The notes: generated by a model from the letters alone, not told the origin. Numbered from the stretch's first letter, positions 1 through 9,230 are shown. The stretch: DNA of 64,000 nucleotides from Segatella copri (GCF_949820605.1 NZ_CATKVU010000006.1:2987001-3051000), one strand, 5' to 3'. Numbers and translations are program-made.

Positions 1-321
1 GATGTAGCAGACCGCACGGGACTGGACATCAGTACCATCTCGAGAGTGAGCAACGTGAAGTATGCCCAGACTAAATGGGGCACCTTCCCGCTGAAGTTCT
101 TCTTCACAGACAGCTACACCACTGAAGACGGCGAAGAGATGTCTACCCGCAAAATCAAGATTGCCCTGCACGACATCATCGAGAAAGAAGACAAGAAAAA
201 GCCGATCAGCGATGATGCACTCGCCAAACTGCTGAAGGAGAAGGGATTCCCTATCGCACGACGTACGGTGGCAAAATATAGGGAGCAACTGGGCATACCG
301 GTGGCACGACTCAGAAAATAA
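1..321 (+). CDS. rpoN: RNA polymerase sigma-54 factor, C-terminal part
   Basis: The reading frame is open from the first base, so this is the 3' end of a gene that starts outside the window. The C-terminal DNA-binding region of sigma-54 is visible: DVADRTGLDISTISR followed by the RpoN box ARRTVAKYRE near the end. Sigma-54 binds -24/-12 promoters and needs an AAA+ activator to start transcription. A GTG at 46 could be mistaken for a start but lies inside the domain. Family assignment is secure; only about 106 residues can be seen. Confidence 0.95.
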   Translation, partial: DVADRTGLDISTISRVSNVKYAQTKWGTFPLKFFFTDSYTTEDGEEMSTRKIKIALHDIIEKEDKKKPISDDALAKLLKEKGFPIARRTVAKYREQLGIPVARLRK

Positions 322-403
322 GATAGTGGTATGAGTCAGGAAGAAACCGGGGCCCACCATAAAATATTTGAGAGATAAAAAGAATATATACGTTATTAGT
401 GTT

Positions 404-1012
404 ATGAAAGAGAAGAATATCATATTGACAGCACGCATCATGAGCATGATCTTCACGCCCTTCTATCTGCCGATGGTAGGACTGATTGCTCTGTTCATCT
501 TCAGCTATATGTCGCTGTTACCGATAGGATACAAACTGGTGATGCTGGGCATGGTCTACCTCCTGACCGTCGTAGCTCCATCGCTACTCATCCACCTCTA
601 CCGCATGGTTCAAGGCTGGACCTCGCGTGAACTGGGCAAGAAGGAGCGTCGTATTGTGCCTTACATCCTCTCCATCGTATGTTACTTCGGCTGTTTTTTC
701 TGGATGGAATACCGCAATACGCCTCGCGTCATCAGTATCATCGTAGTGGTAGCGCTGGCGATACAGATGATTTGCGCCTTCATCAATGTATGGTGGAAGA
801 TCAGCACCCATACGGCAGCCATCGGAGGTGTGGCAGGAGCTCTGGTGTCTTATTCTGTAGCCTTCAATTTCAATCCGCTGTGGTGGCTCTGCCTTGTGCT
901 GATGATGGCAGGCGCAGTAGGAAGTGCCCGCATGATACTCCGACAACATACTCTGTCACAGGTAGTTGCAGGATTTCTGATAGGCACCGCCTGTGCTATA
1001 TTGGTAATATAA
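404..1012 (+). CDS. PAP2-superfamily-like integral membrane protein
   Basis: A polytopic membrane protein of 202 residues with about six hydrophobic segments. The C-terminal half carries WKISTHTAAIGG and, about 45 residues later, ARMILRQHTLSQVVAGFLIG. These resemble the SxxxH and RxxxxxH-xxxD-like motifs of PAP2 phosphatases, though they are degenerate, so it may be a lipid phosphatase relative or a non-catalytic homologue. The ATG at 404 is preferred over the upstream TTG at 368. It lies between rpoN and purE on the same strand, with only 25 bp to purE, so co-transcription with purE is likely. Confidence 0.7.
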   Translation: MKEKNIILTARIMSMIFTPFYLPMVGLIALFIFSYMSLLPIGYKLVMLGMVYLLTVVAPSLLIHLYRMVQGWTSRELGKKERRIVPYILSIVCYFGCFFWMEYRNTPRVISIIVVVALAIQMICAFINVWWKISTHTAAIGGVAGALVSYSVAFNFNPLWWLCLVLMMAGAVGSARMILRQHTLSQVVAGFLIGTACAILVI

Positions 1013-1037
1013 AGTTTATAATAAAATATAAGAAGAA

Positions 1038-1544
1038 ATGAAACCATTAGTAAGCATTATTATGGGCAGTACAAGCGATCTGCCTGTTATGGAAAAAGCA
1101 TGTAAGTGGTTGAACGACAACCAGATTCCTTTTGAGGCTAATGCCCTCTCTGCTCACCGCACTCCAGATGCAGTAGAGTCATTCGCCAAGGGAGCCAAGG
1201 AGCGTGGCGTGAAGGTTATCATCGCCGCTGCCGGTATGGCTGCCGCCCTTCCTGGTGTTATCGCAGCATCTACTCCTCTGCCAGTAATCGGCGTGCCTAT
1301 CAAGGGTATGCTCGATGGTCTTGATGCCATGCTCAGCATCATCCAGATGCCTCCTGGCATTCCTGTAGCTACTGTTGGTGTGAATGCGGCTCAGAACGCT
1401 GCCATCCTCGCTGCTGAAATGATTGCCCTTTCCGACGAGGAAGTGGCTCAGAAGGTAGAGGCTTGGAAGGCGGGTCTCGGTGCCAAGATCGAGAAGGCCA
1501 ACAAGGACCTGGCTGAGGTGAAATACGACTTCAAGTGTAATTAA
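1038..1544 (+). CDS. purE: N5-carboxyaminoimidazole ribonucleotide mutase
   Basis: A 168-residue protein with the PurE fold signature: the N-terminal IIMGSTSDLPVM phosphate loop, SAHRTP at residues 38-43 containing the conserved histidine, and the AAAGMAAALPGV and GVPIKGMLDGLDAMLSIIQMP segments. It interconverts N5-CAIR and CAIR in de novo purine synthesis in the cytoplasm. Length fits class I PurE. A strong hairpin follows directly, so transcription probably stops before ispG. Confidence 0.96.
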   Translation: MKPLVSIIMGSTSDLPVMEKACKWLNDNQIPFEANALSAHRTPDAVESFAKGAKERGVKVIIAAAGMAAALPGVIAASTPLPVIGVPIKGMLDGLDAMLSIIQMPPGIPVATVGVNAAQNAAILAAEMIALSDEEVAQKVEAWKAGLGAKIEKANKDLAEVKYDFKCN

Positions 1545-1554
1545 TCTAATATGT

Positions 1555-1582
1555 GATATGCCCCATTCTTTTGGGGCATATC
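1555..1582 (+). terminator. Rho-independent terminator after purE
   Basis: A perfect 10-bp stem, GATATGCCCC (1555-1564) and GGGGCATATC (1573-1582), encloses an 8-base loop and is followed by a T/A-rich stretch. The hairpin also covers an in-frame ATG at 1558, which argues that ispG starts further on at 1597. Confidence 0.8.
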
Positions 1583-1596
1583 TTATCTTATATATT

Positions 1597-3465
1597 ATGG
1601 TAGATTTATTCAATTATACCCGCCGTGCCTCTTCTGTGGCACATATCGGGGCCATCGACCTGGGTGGCGATAATCCTATCCGCATCCAGTCGATGACCAC
1701 CACCAACACCAATAATACTGAGGCTTGCGTGCGACAGGCTGAGGAGATTATCAAGGCTGGTGGCGAGCTGGTGCGCTTCACCACTCAGGGTTCCCGCGAG
1801 GCAGAGAACATGAAAAACATCAATGCCGGCATCCGTGCCGACGGCTATCAGACTCCGCTCGTAGCCGATGTTCACTTCAATCCTAACGTTGCCGACGTGG
1901 CTGCTCTCTATTGTGAGAAAGTGCGCGTCAATCCTGGCAACTACGTGGATCCTGCCCGCAAGTTCATCAAGCAGGAATATACCGACGAGGAGTATGCTCA
2001 CGAACTTCAGAAGATTGAGGATCGCTTCGTACCTTTCCTCAACATCTGCAAGGAGCATCATACTGCCATCCGCATCGGCGTGAACCACGGTTCACTCTCC
2101 GACCGCATCCGTAACCGCTACGGCGATACGCCAGAGGGCATCGTAGAGAGCTGTCTCGAGTTCCTGCGCATCTGCAAGAAGGAGAATTTCCACGATGTGG
2201 TTATCAGCATCAAGTCATCCAATACCGTTGTGATGGTTCGCTCCATGCGCCTCCTGGTAGAAGAAATGGAGAAGGAAGGCATGAACTACCCACTCCACCT
2301 CGGCGTAACCGAAGCCGGCGAAGGCGAAGATGGCAGAATCAAGAGTGCCGTAGGTATCGGTGCCCTCCTGGCTGATGGCATCGGCGATACCGTTCGTGTA
2401 AGCCTGAGCGAGGAACCGGCTGCAGAGATTCCTGTGGCACGCCATCTGGTAGATTACATCGGCAAGAAGAAGGGGCATCTGATGATTCCTGCCACAGCTT
2501 GTCCTTCATTCGACTGGCTGCGCCCTAACCGCCGTGAAACCGTGGCTGTAGGCAATATCGGCGGCAACAACGTTCCGGTAGTTATCAGCAACCGAATCAA
2601 CGGCGAGAGCACCGCTTGTGAGAACAAGGATGCTACTCCAGACTATATCTACATCGGCGGCAAGATGCCTAAGCAGTTTGTGGCTGGTCAGAGCTACATC
2701 GTAGATTACAACGTTTACGAGACGCTGAACAGCAAGCCAGAGACGACTGGTGCCAAACTCTACCCTATCTTCCCTACCATGGCGATGCCACTCATCGCCA
2801 GCATCAAGGCAGACGTGAAGTTCCTCACCCTGCAGTTTGGTACTCCAGCCGAGGAATACATCGCCTGTCTGAAGGCTCATCCAGAGGTGGTGGTTATCTG
2901 CGTAAGCAATCATCAGAACCGCCTGGGCGACCAGCGTGCATTGGTTCACGAGATGATGAATGCCGGCTTGAAGAACCCTGTGGTTTTCGCCGAGATGTAC
3001 CAGCACGGCAAGGAGGAGAAGAGCGACTTCCAGTTGGAGGCTGCTGCTGATATGGGAGCCTTGATGATTGATGGTCTGACCGATGGTATCTGGCTGATGA
3101 ACAATGGAGACATCCCTGCCCAGACAATAGATGAAACCGCTTTCGGAATACTTCAGGCAGCCCGTCTGCGCACCAGCAAGACCGAGTATATCAGTTGTCC
3201 GGGATGCGGCAGAACCCTCTACGATCTTCGTGAAACCATCGCCAAGATCAAGGAGGCAACCAAGCATCTCAAGGGTCTGAAGATAGGTATCATGGGCTGT
3301 ATCGTGAATGGTCCAGGCGAAATGGCGGATGCCGATTACGGCTACGTAGGTGCCGGTCCTAACCGAGTAAGCCTCTACCGCAAGCAGGTTTGCGTAGAAA
3401 AGAATATTCCGCAGGAGGTGGCAGTAGAGCATCTACTCGCCCTCATCGACTCGGACAAGCAATAA
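1597..3465 (+). CDS. ispG: 4-hydroxy-3-methylbut-2-enyl diphosphate synthase, long form
   Basis: IspG (GcpE) catalyses the penultimate step of the MEP isoprenoid pathway with a [4Fe-4S] cluster. From the ATG at 1597 it has 622 residues, the long version with an extra central domain known from Bacteroidetes, Chlamydiae and plants; E. coli IspG is about 370. The N-terminal TIM-barrel part contains IQSMTTTNTNN, VADVHFNP and GVNHGSLSDR. The C-terminal iron-sulfur part contains CPGCGRTLYDL and GCIVNGPGEMADADYGYVG, giving the three cluster cysteines. The frame extends up to 1558, but that ATG lies in the purE terminator stem. Confidence 0.96.
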   Translation: MVDLFNYTRRASSVAHIGAIDLGGDNPIRIQSMTTTNTNNTEACVRQAEEIIKAGGELVRFTTQGSREAENMKNINAGIRADGYQTPLVADVHFNPNVADVAALYCEKVRVNPGNYVDPARKFIKQEYTDEEYAHELQKIEDRFVPFLNICKEHHTAIRIGVNHGSLSDRIRNRYGDTPEGIVESCLEFLRICKKENFHDVVISIKSSNTVVMVRSMRLLVEEMEKEGMNYPLHLGVTEAGEGEDGRIKSAVGIGALLADGIGDTVRVSLSEEPAAEIPVARHLVDYIGKKKGHLMIPATACPSFDWLRPNRRETVAVGNIGGNNVPVVISNRINGESTACENKDATPDYIYIGGKMPKQFVAGQSYIVDYNVYETLNSKPETTGAKLYPIFPTMAMPLIASIKADVKFLTLQFGTPAEEYIACLKAHPEVVVICVSNHQNRLGDQRALVHEMMNAGLKNPVVFAEMYQHGKEEKSDFQLEAAADMGALMIDGLTDGIWLMNNGDIPAQTIDETAFGILQAARLRTSKTEYISCPGCGRTLYDLRETIAKIKEATKHLKGLKIGIMGCIVNGPGEMADADYGYVGAGPNRVSLYRKQVCVEKNIPQEVAVEHLLALIDSDKQ

Positions 3466-3470
3466 TTATT

Positions 3471-3573
3471 TAGGCACAGATTACACAGATTACACGACTC
3501 TTTATTAGAGATTATGATATGGTTTATTAGCAGTTGCGCCATAAATCCGTGTAATCCGCGTAATCCGTGCCTA
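3471..3573. repeat. Long imperfect inverted repeat built of ATTACAC units
   Basis: The left arm has GGCACAGATTACACAG and a second ATTACACG unit. The right arm, ending near 3573, is its near reverse complement: CCGTGTAATCCGCG followed by AATCCGTGCC. Each arm is about 26 bp and holds two direct repeats of ATTACAC, so the element is a repeat within a palindrome with a loop of about 50 bases. It occupies most of the gap between ispG and the response regulator and may also end ispG transcription. Confidence 0.65.
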
Positions 3574-3694
3574 ATTTATACCCGCCCCTAATCACTCCCC
3601 GTTCCTAATCCATAGTGCCTTCAAAAGTTCAGGAATGAATGTTATCTTTAAGTTAATCTCCACCTCTTTATATGGCTCTTTCACAAAAAAAATG

Positions 3695-3702
3695 TATCTT
3701 TG
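3695..3702 (+). promoter_or_regulatory. -7 promoter motif for the response regulator operon
   Basis: TATCTTTG followed by GCAAC, 31 bases upstream of the ATG at 3733, matches the Bacteroidetes TAnnTTTG element. A clear -33 TTTG was not found. Confidence 0.6.
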
Positions 3703-3732
3703 CAACTGTAATCATCAAAAACTGAAAAGATT

Positions 3733-4440
3733 ATGGCAAATACTAAACTGCTCCTGGTAGAGGATGATGAAAACCTCGCCTATATGGAGAAAAGTTGCTT
3801 CGAAGATATCATCGGAGGATATGAGGTGAAAACCGCCGTAAACGGCAAGGAAGGACTGAAGGTGTGGCAAGACTTTCAGCCCGATGTTATCGTATCTGAT
3901 ATCGACATGCCCATCATGGACGGAATAGAAATGGTGAAGAAAATACGCGAGGTTGACGGAAAAACCATAATTCTGTTTACCACCGGACTCACCTCGCCGA
4001 AAGACCTGAAGGCAGGTTATGCCGCCGGAGCCAACAACTATGTGAAGAAGCCGTTTATTCCGGAAGAGCTTGATGCTCATATACATAGCCTGCTCCAACT
4101 GAAAGCTGGAGCCCGCAGCGAAAACGCCAGCAACCAGATAAAACTGGGTAAATACATTCTAGATGCCGACCATGCTACTCTGAAAGATACGCAGGATGGT
4201 AAACAGAAAATGCTCACCGCACGAGAGGCAAAGATTCTGGAACTGCTGGCAGTAAACAAAAACGAGGTGGTGCGCCGCGAAGCCGTATTGAGCCGGTTCT
4301 GGGGAGTGGAAGACAAAGACTATTTTGCTTCCAGAAGTTTGGATGTATTCATCAAGAAAATCCGCACAGCGCTGGAAGACGAACCGGGCGTAGAACTGAA
4401 AACCATCAGAGGTGTGGGATTCAAACTCATCGCAGAATAG
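3733..4440 (+). CDS. OmpR/PhoB-type response regulator
   Basis: A 235-residue regulator. The receiver domain (about 4-120) has the acidic pair D11/D12, phospho-acceptor D56 in VSDIDMPIMDG, and the KKPF lysine motif. The C-terminal winged helix (about 135-233) has TAREAKILELL and the RSLDVFIKKIRTAL recognition region, ending in RGVGFKLIAE. It heads an operon with a membrane protein and a histidine kinase and is presumably phosphorylated by that kinase. Size resembles RprY of Bacteroides, but the sequence is not close enough to assign that name. Confidence 0.92.
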   Translation: MANTKLLLVEDDENLAYMEKSCFEDIIGGYEVKTAVNGKEGLKVWQDFQPDVIVSDIDMPIMDGIEMVKKIREVDGKTIILFTTGLTSPKDLKAGYAAGANNYVKKPFIPEELDAHIHSLLQLKAGARSENASNQIKLGKYILDADHATLKDTQDGKQKMLTAREAKILELLAVNKNEVVRREAVLSRFWGVEDKDYFASRSLDVFIKKIRTALEDEPGVELKTIRGVGFKLIAE

Positions 4441-4529
4441 ACGCATCTCAAGCCTCAGGATATCAGTAAAACGAATCATCTCTATACGGAATGATAGAAA
4501 AGAAAACAGATTATTAAAGACAAGCATAT

Positions 4530-5342
4530 ATGTTAAAAGCGATACTATACTTCTTTCTCCTGATAGCTGAATTTTTCATCACTATCCTGATAAGCGGTTT
4601 CTGCTTTGGCCTGTATTATGCCTATATTGGTAGTGATTACATGCCAGGCAACAGCAAGGGAGATATGACTACAACAGAAGCATTTCCTTTCATCATAGCT
4701 TTCACCCTGATAGCTACACTCATCATCTGGTTTACATTTCATAAAGGCAAGTTTTCGAGTTTTACGCTTGGCAAGGTAAAGCCAGAGAGCAAATGGCAAC
4801 TCATGCTCTACGGCTCTATGCCGATGCTGGGTTTTACCATCGCCTATTATGCCCTGATGAGCTACTTAGGCATTCATTTTATACCTAAAGAAATGAGCCA
4901 GTTCGGCTTTTTCCAGTTTCTCCCACTGATGCTGGTAGGCACATTTATCTCAGCCTACGTTTTCTATGGTGCCATTCTGGAAGAACTTCTGAAAAGCGGA
5001 AAGAAGAAATGGATCGTTCTGCTTGTATACTTGCTCATGATTATGCCAACTACGCTGACAGCAGGTTCGGGCGAGGGAATGGCACTCTGGATATTTTACG
5101 TCCTGGCAGCCCTCCCGTGCACCTTATACGGTTTCTGGCTTTATTGCAAAACCCGAAGTTCCATCGTTATATTTGCGGTTTATCTCATATCCAATATGGT
5201 TCCGTTCAACCTGGGCAGCAACTGGGTTACCATCCTAGTATGCATCCTGGGACTGGGCATGATGGGCTATGGATTCTATCTTCTCAAGAAGAATATAGAA
5301 CCATTGCTGATACAAGAGGATGAGGAAGAAAAAGAATACTAA
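4530..5342 (+). CDS. Polytopic membrane protein between the two-component genes
   Basis: 270 residues with about seven to eight hydrophobic segments and an acidic C-terminal tail (QEDEEEKEY). Residues in the middle read GAILEELLKSGKKK, which weakly recalls the EExxxR motif of CPBP intramembrane proteases, and YLISNMVP recalls their third motif, but the arginine and the histidines are missing, so catalysis is unlikely. It lies 89 bp after the response regulator and 12 bp before the kinase, so it probably belongs to the same operon and may be a sensory or accessory partner. No confident family. Confidence 0.6.
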   Translation: MLKAILYFFLLIAEFFITILISGFCFGLYYAYIGSDYMPGNSKGDMTTTEAFPFIIAFTLIATLIIWFTFHKGKFSSFTLGKVKPESKWQLMLYGSMPMLGFTIAYYALMSYLGIHFIPKEMSQFGFFQFLPLMLVGTFISAYVFYGAILEELLKSGKKKWIVLLVYLLMIMPTTLTAGSGEGMALWIFYVLAALPCTLYGFWLYCKTRSSIVIFAVYLISNMVPFNLGSNWVTILVCILGLGMMGYGFYLLKKNIEPLLIQEDEEEKEY

Positions 5343-5354
5343 AACCACCTGATT

Positions 5355-6311
5355 ATGAAGGCAAACAGAACCAAAATGCTCGGTACGATGGCACTGGTAG
5401 CCGTACTATGCATGCAACTTTTCTGGATATACAACTCATTCCAGATGAGCGTTCACCAGATGGGCTACGATAATCCCTGGAGTCTGGCAGCCGATGTGAG
5501 GGCACATGCCTTTTTCTCGGCACTCTACCAGAGTCGCATCACCCTGCTCACTTCTCTCCTTACCATGGTGGTCATCATCCTGAGCCTCATCGACCAGATT
5601 AACTATATCGATGAGCAGGAAAGGGTTCGCCTGCTGCGCGAGGATTTCTCCTATGCAATGGTTCACGACATGAAGTCGCCGCTCACCTCTATCATCATGG
5701 GAACCAAATATCTGCACAGCGGCGTACTGGAGAAGAAGCCGGAAATAAAGGAGAAATATTTCTGTATCGTAGAAGACGAGGCACAGCATCTGCTTGCTCT
5801 CATCAACCGCCTGCTTACCATCTCAAAACTGGAACATGGTAAACTGAGCATCCAGAAGGCAGAAATAGATCTGGAGGCGATGATAGAGGATGTGGTGGAT
5901 AAATACAAGGCGAAATCGGCGAAACCGATTCATATCACCACCCTATTCGGAGCCACTTCGGCACTGGCAGATGAGGAATATCTGAAAGAGGCTATCAGTA
6001 ATATAGTAGATAACGCCACCAAATACTCGAAGGAAGAAATCAACATTCAGATTTCCACCTCCGAGAATGACAGAAATGTATATATCAAGATATACGATGA
6101 GGGTATCGGCATAGCCAAAAGTGAGATGAAAACTATCTTCAACCGCTTTGAGCGTGCTGCTGAGCACGAAAGAGACGCCCGGAAGACCCGTGGCGGCTTC
6201 GGTATCGGCCTGAACTACGTGCTGCAGGTAATCAATGCCCATGGCGGCAAAGTAAGCGTAAAGAGCGAAAAAGGCAAATGGTCGGAGTTCACCATATCGC
6301 TGCCGAAATAA
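5355..6311 (+). CDS. Sensor histidine kinase (HisKA/HATPase_c)
   Basis: 318 residues. Two transmembrane segments (about 8-27 and 62-80) flank a periplasmic loop of only about 35 residues. The dimerisation domain has the H-box VHDMKSPLT with H104. The ATPase domain has the N-box EAISNIVDNATKYS, G1 YDEGIGIA and G2 GGFGIGLNYVLQVI. With so small an external loop, ligand sensing may use the membrane or the adjacent polytopic protein. It is the likely partner of the response regulator at 3733. Confidence 0.93.
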   Translation: MKANRTKMLGTMALVAVLCMQLFWIYNSFQMSVHQMGYDNPWSLAADVRAHAFFSALYQSRITLLTSLLTMVVIILSLIDQINYIDEQERVRLLREDFSYAMVHDMKSPLTSIIMGTKYLHSGVLEKKPEIKEKYFCIVEDEAQHLLALINRLLTISKLEHGKLSIQKAEIDLEAMIEDVVDKYKAKSAKPIHITTLFGATSALADEEYLKEAISNIVDNATKYSKEEINIQISTSENDRNVYIKIYDEGIGIAKSEMKTIFNRFERAAEHERDARKTRGGFGIGLNYVLQVINAHGGKVSVKSEKGKWSEFTISLPK

Positions 6312-6334
6312 TCAGTTTGCACAGCCATATTAAT

Positions 6335-6376
6335 AACAAAGCTCCCGATGCATCATGCACCGAGAGCTTTGTTTTA
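6335..6376. terminator. Bidirectional terminator between convergent genes
   Basis: AACAAAGCTC (6335-6344) pairs perfectly with GAGCTTTGTT (6364-6373) around a 19-base loop. A T-run follows on the plus strand, and A/T-rich sequence on the other side serves the minus-strand DUF3108 gene ending at 6379. Confidence 0.8.
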
Positions 6377-6378
6377 TC

Positions 6379-7191
6379 TTATTTCACGATTGAAGAAACC
6401 GGATTTCTCACACCCTTCATTCCTACGAGGAATGCCTTGGCAGCACCAAACTTGAGGAACATATCCAAACGGATAGGAATATGATTCTCATCATCGGTTA
6501 CATAGAAATCTACGATTCTCTTATACTTGCGATTCTCATACTCCATATAGGCAAGGCGCAGGCAACGGTACTTCACACCATTATCTGCCTTGATGGTAAC
6601 CTTACCATCAAACTTTATCTGAGCTGGAGTGCGGTTCTTTCCATCAGCAATAGGGAATTTTACGGTATAACCCTTCTTCCAGTTGGCAGGATCGAAACTG
6701 CGGGCACGCAGGAAGATGTTCATCATGTCAAAAACACAATCATCGTAGGTGGCATTCTTCCATACATGCTTACCATCATGCTGCTGACGGTGCTGTTTGA
6801 GATGACACCTACCGCCAGAATAGCTGTAGAATACCTCATCTACCGTATAGCGCTTGCCCTCGTGAGCTCCCTTACGGAAATACATAGGCGCCAGATCGGT
6901 GCCGCTGTAGCAGAGCAGAGTGTCGCGAAGCACAAAGATATCATCTACACGCTTATTGCCTCTTGTAACAAGAGAACCGCGATAAGCAGGCTTACCATGA
7001 CGGGTGGTTTGGACGATAGACATACTGGCATTACCAGCTTTTACCCAAACAAACTTCCAATTGTAATACAGATTGTAAGTAAGGAACTCACCCGACTTGA
7101 AGGCTGTATTACGGAAGGTACACTGGGCAGACACTGTTGTGCTGACCAGAAGTAGCAATAATGCAATCCCGAATGATTTGATCGTTTTCAT
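6379..7191 (-). CDS. DUF3108 family exported protein
   Basis: 270 residues with a signal peptide (KSFGIALLLLLVSTTVSAQ) and the DUF3108 pattern in the mature part, FKSGEFLTYNLYYNWKFVW and later DFYVTDDENHIPIRLD. The family is periplasmic or outer-membrane-associated in Bacteroidetes, and its biochemical role is unknown. It lies 6 bp after the Ig-like lipoprotein on the same strand, so the two probably share a transcript and act at the cell envelope. Confidence 0.85.
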   Translation of the reverse strand: MKTIKSFGIALLLLLVSTTVSAQCTFRNTAFKSGEFLTYNLYYNWKFVWVKAGNASMSIVQTTRHGKPAYRGSLVTRGNKRVDDIFVLRDTLLCYSGTDLAPMYFRKGAHEGKRYTVDEVFYSYSGGRCHLKQHRQQHDGKHVWKNATYDDCVFDMMNIFLRARSFDPANWKKGYTVKFPIADGKNRTPAQIKFDGKVTIKADNGVKYRCLRLAYMEYENRKYKRIVDFYVTDDENHIPIRLDMFLKFGAAKAFLVGMKGVRNPVSSIVK

Positions 7192-7197
7192 AATTCT

Positions 7198-9165
7198 TTA
7201 TAATTTAGGAATGTACTCGATGCCAAGTTTCTTGGCACGTTGCGCATTCTGGTTCTTAACTTTCTTTTCTTTATCAGGCTTCTGCTTGGTAATGGCACCA
7301 GGCTTCTGACGGGAAAGTTCACGGGCCGTAGGATCCCAACTCTCGGTTAAATCCCATTTAGCCTTGCATTCTATCACGTCTGGATAGTAATACACCTCTT
7401 CTGCCTGTTCATCTTTATCATAGCAGCCTGTATCCCACTTGCCGTTGCCGTTGCGGTCTACTATCAGACGCATGTAATACTTCTCCGGCTTGAGATAATA
7501 GAATTCGGCTACTCCGTTCACTGCCTTCACTTCTTTCACCACCTGATCCTGCGCATTTAGTAGCTGAACGAGGAGCGGATGATTGTCGAAATCGTGCGTT
7601 ACATTAATGAGCAGCGTGCCGTAAGTATCCAGGGAATTGACCTTGAAACCTTGTTTTACAGGTTTAGATACAAGTCCGTAGATGTCCTGGAACGCGGCAG
7701 AATCAACCTCCAGACTATATTCTATGTCCGGACGCCACTCGCCTCTCAGAATATACTTGCGGTTGCCCAGCGGCTTAAACTCCATCGGCGCCCTATACCA
7801 TAGCGTATCATGCTTGGCATAGAGATGAATGCCTGCCGTATCGGCCTTGGCAAGCGGCGTATTGAAGGTGAAGATAACATTCTTATCAGGATCGAGCTGA
7901 GAAGAGACACTCATCTGAACATCAAGCGGTTTTACAGCCATCACGCTATCATAAGGTTCACCCTTCTTCTTCAGTTTTTCCTGCTTCTTGGTCCATTTCT
8001 CCAGTTCCTTAGCCTGCGCCTTCATACGCTTTTCGTAAGGTTCCTTCGAAAGAATTTCGAGCGTATCAGTCTGGTTGCGGAGCACACCCGTACTGTCTGT
8101 CATACGGTAAGTAAGCTCTATATTCAGCGTATCCTGGTTGACCAGCGCCGTATCCTTGAGCCAATAGGTAAGCGTATCGTTCTTCTCCGATTTTTCCAGA
8201 ATAAAAGCATCTTTCTCATTAAAATTCAAGCCCTTGATCTGTGGCAGGATAGAATCACCATAACTGTAATAGAGCGAGAAGCAGTTGGCCTTCTGACGCT
8301 CTGCCTTGAGAAAGAAGCGGTCGGAAACCAGTTCGGTAAAGGCACGGAGCACTACATTATCCGGTAGGAAATGAGTATAATTAACCTGATCTATCGACTT
8401 GATATGCAAGGAATCAATCCATGTAGTATCCTGTCGTACATCCGGCTTGCTTGACGGCACGATAATATCATGAGAAAAAGCGAGTTTTTCGCTTTTCTGG
8501 CTGAACATATAGTTGCCATCCATATCCTGCAGGGCATAGATGCGGTAAGAGCCCGGAGCCACACCTTTTATGACGAAGCGACCACGGCTGTCGGTACGGC
8601 TTACACGCAGCATAGGCTTGGTCTTGAAGGCTGAATCGGCATGATCAGCGTAAAGACCTACCAGAATACCCTTAATAGGCTCCAGATTCTCCGATTCGAG
8701 CACATATCCTGACACCTCCATCGTATCGATGACCTCGCCGGTAGAGAAACTGTAGGTATAGTTTCCCATCGGATTGCCCTCGTTATTATCGCTGATGGCA
8801 TCGGAAAAGTCGATGGTATAGGTAGTATTCGGCTTGAGCGAATCTACCAGAGAAATCTGAATATGCTTGCCCGAAGCCTTGATTTCAGGCACTTCGAGCT
8901 GCGGAGGCGAAACAACCACTTTCTCGGTAGGATTATCTACCTTGATATATTCGTCGAAATAGATATTCACCTTCTTCTGCTTCACATTTACGCCCTTATC
9001 GGCTGGCGAAGCTCCAATCACCTTAGGAGGAGTTTCGTCGAACCAACCACCATCCGGCTGTCCCATCTTGGCACAGGATGCCAACATGAGGAAAGCTAAG
9101 ACGTAGAAAGGCAGAAACAGTGAATTTGTCTTCAACTTGCTCTTTATGTCGTCTAATTGAATCAT
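7198..9165 (-). CDS. Ig-like (Big_5) domain lipoprotein
   Basis: 655 residues. A hydrophobic stretch ends in the lipobox LASC, so it is exported and lipidated. After the cysteine comes a Big_5 Ig-like domain (PPKVIGASPADKGVNVKQ, later NTTYTIDFSDAISDNNGN-like residues), a carboxypeptidase-regulatory-like segment (GYVLESENLEPIKGILVGLY), and at the C-terminus a Ca-binding-like YMRLIVDRNGNGKWDTG segment. Such proteins are common cell-surface lipoproteins of Bacteroidetes without a defined role. It is co-directional with the GH3-family gene 65 bp upstream. Confidence 0.85.
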   Translation of the reverse strand: MIQLDDIKSKLKTNSLFLPFYVLAFLMLASCAKMGQPDGGWFDETPPKVIGASPADKGVNVKQKKVNIYFDEYIKVDNPTEKVVVSPPQLEVPEIKASGKHIQISLVDSLKPNTTYTIDFSDAISDNNEGNPMGNYTYSFSTGEVIDTMEVSGYVLESENLEPIKGILVGLYADHADSAFKTKPMLRVSRTDSRGRFVIKGVAPGSYRIYALQDMDGNYMFSQKSEKLAFSHDIIVPSSKPDVRQDTTWIDSLHIKSIDQVNYTHFLPDNVVLRAFTELVSDRFFLKAERQKANCFSLYYSYGDSILPQIKGLNFNEKDAFILEKSEKNDTLTYWLKDTALVNQDTLNIELTYRMTDSTGVLRNQTDTLEILSKEPYEKRMKAQAKELEKWTKKQEKLKKKGEPYDSVMAVKPLDVQMSVSSQLDPDKNVIFTFNTPLAKADTAGIHLYAKHDTLWYRAPMEFKPLGNRKYILRGEWRPDIEYSLEVDSAAFQDIYGLVSKPVKQGFKVNSLDTYGTLLINVTHDFDNHPLLVQLLNAQDQVVKEVKAVNGVAEFYYLKPEKYYMRLIVDRNGNGKWDTGCYDKDEQAEEVYYYPDVIECKAKWDLTESWDPTARELSRQKPGAITKQKPDKEKKVKNQNAQRAKKLGIEYIPKL

Positions 9166-9230
9166 TCTTTATATCTTCTTAATATTGCAGCATCACTTCA
9201 ACTTCAGGCGGAAGAAGCATGCTGCTTGGT

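Noticed and set aside
1558..1596. Upstream start for ispG
   Set aside because: The ATG is within the purE terminator stem and the added residues do not match IspG proteins.
2506..3432. Long minus-strand ORF of 308 residues across ispG
   Set aside because: Shadow of ispG on the opposite strand; ispG is certain and the product has no recognisable features.
3733..4440. Naming the response regulator rprY
   Set aside because: Size and architecture fit, but receiver motifs differ from the RprY sequence remembered, and the kinase lacks the large sensor domain of RprX.
4530..5342. Active CPBP intramembrane protease
   Set aside because: Only an EE pair resembles the motif; the arginine and the catalytic histidines are absent.
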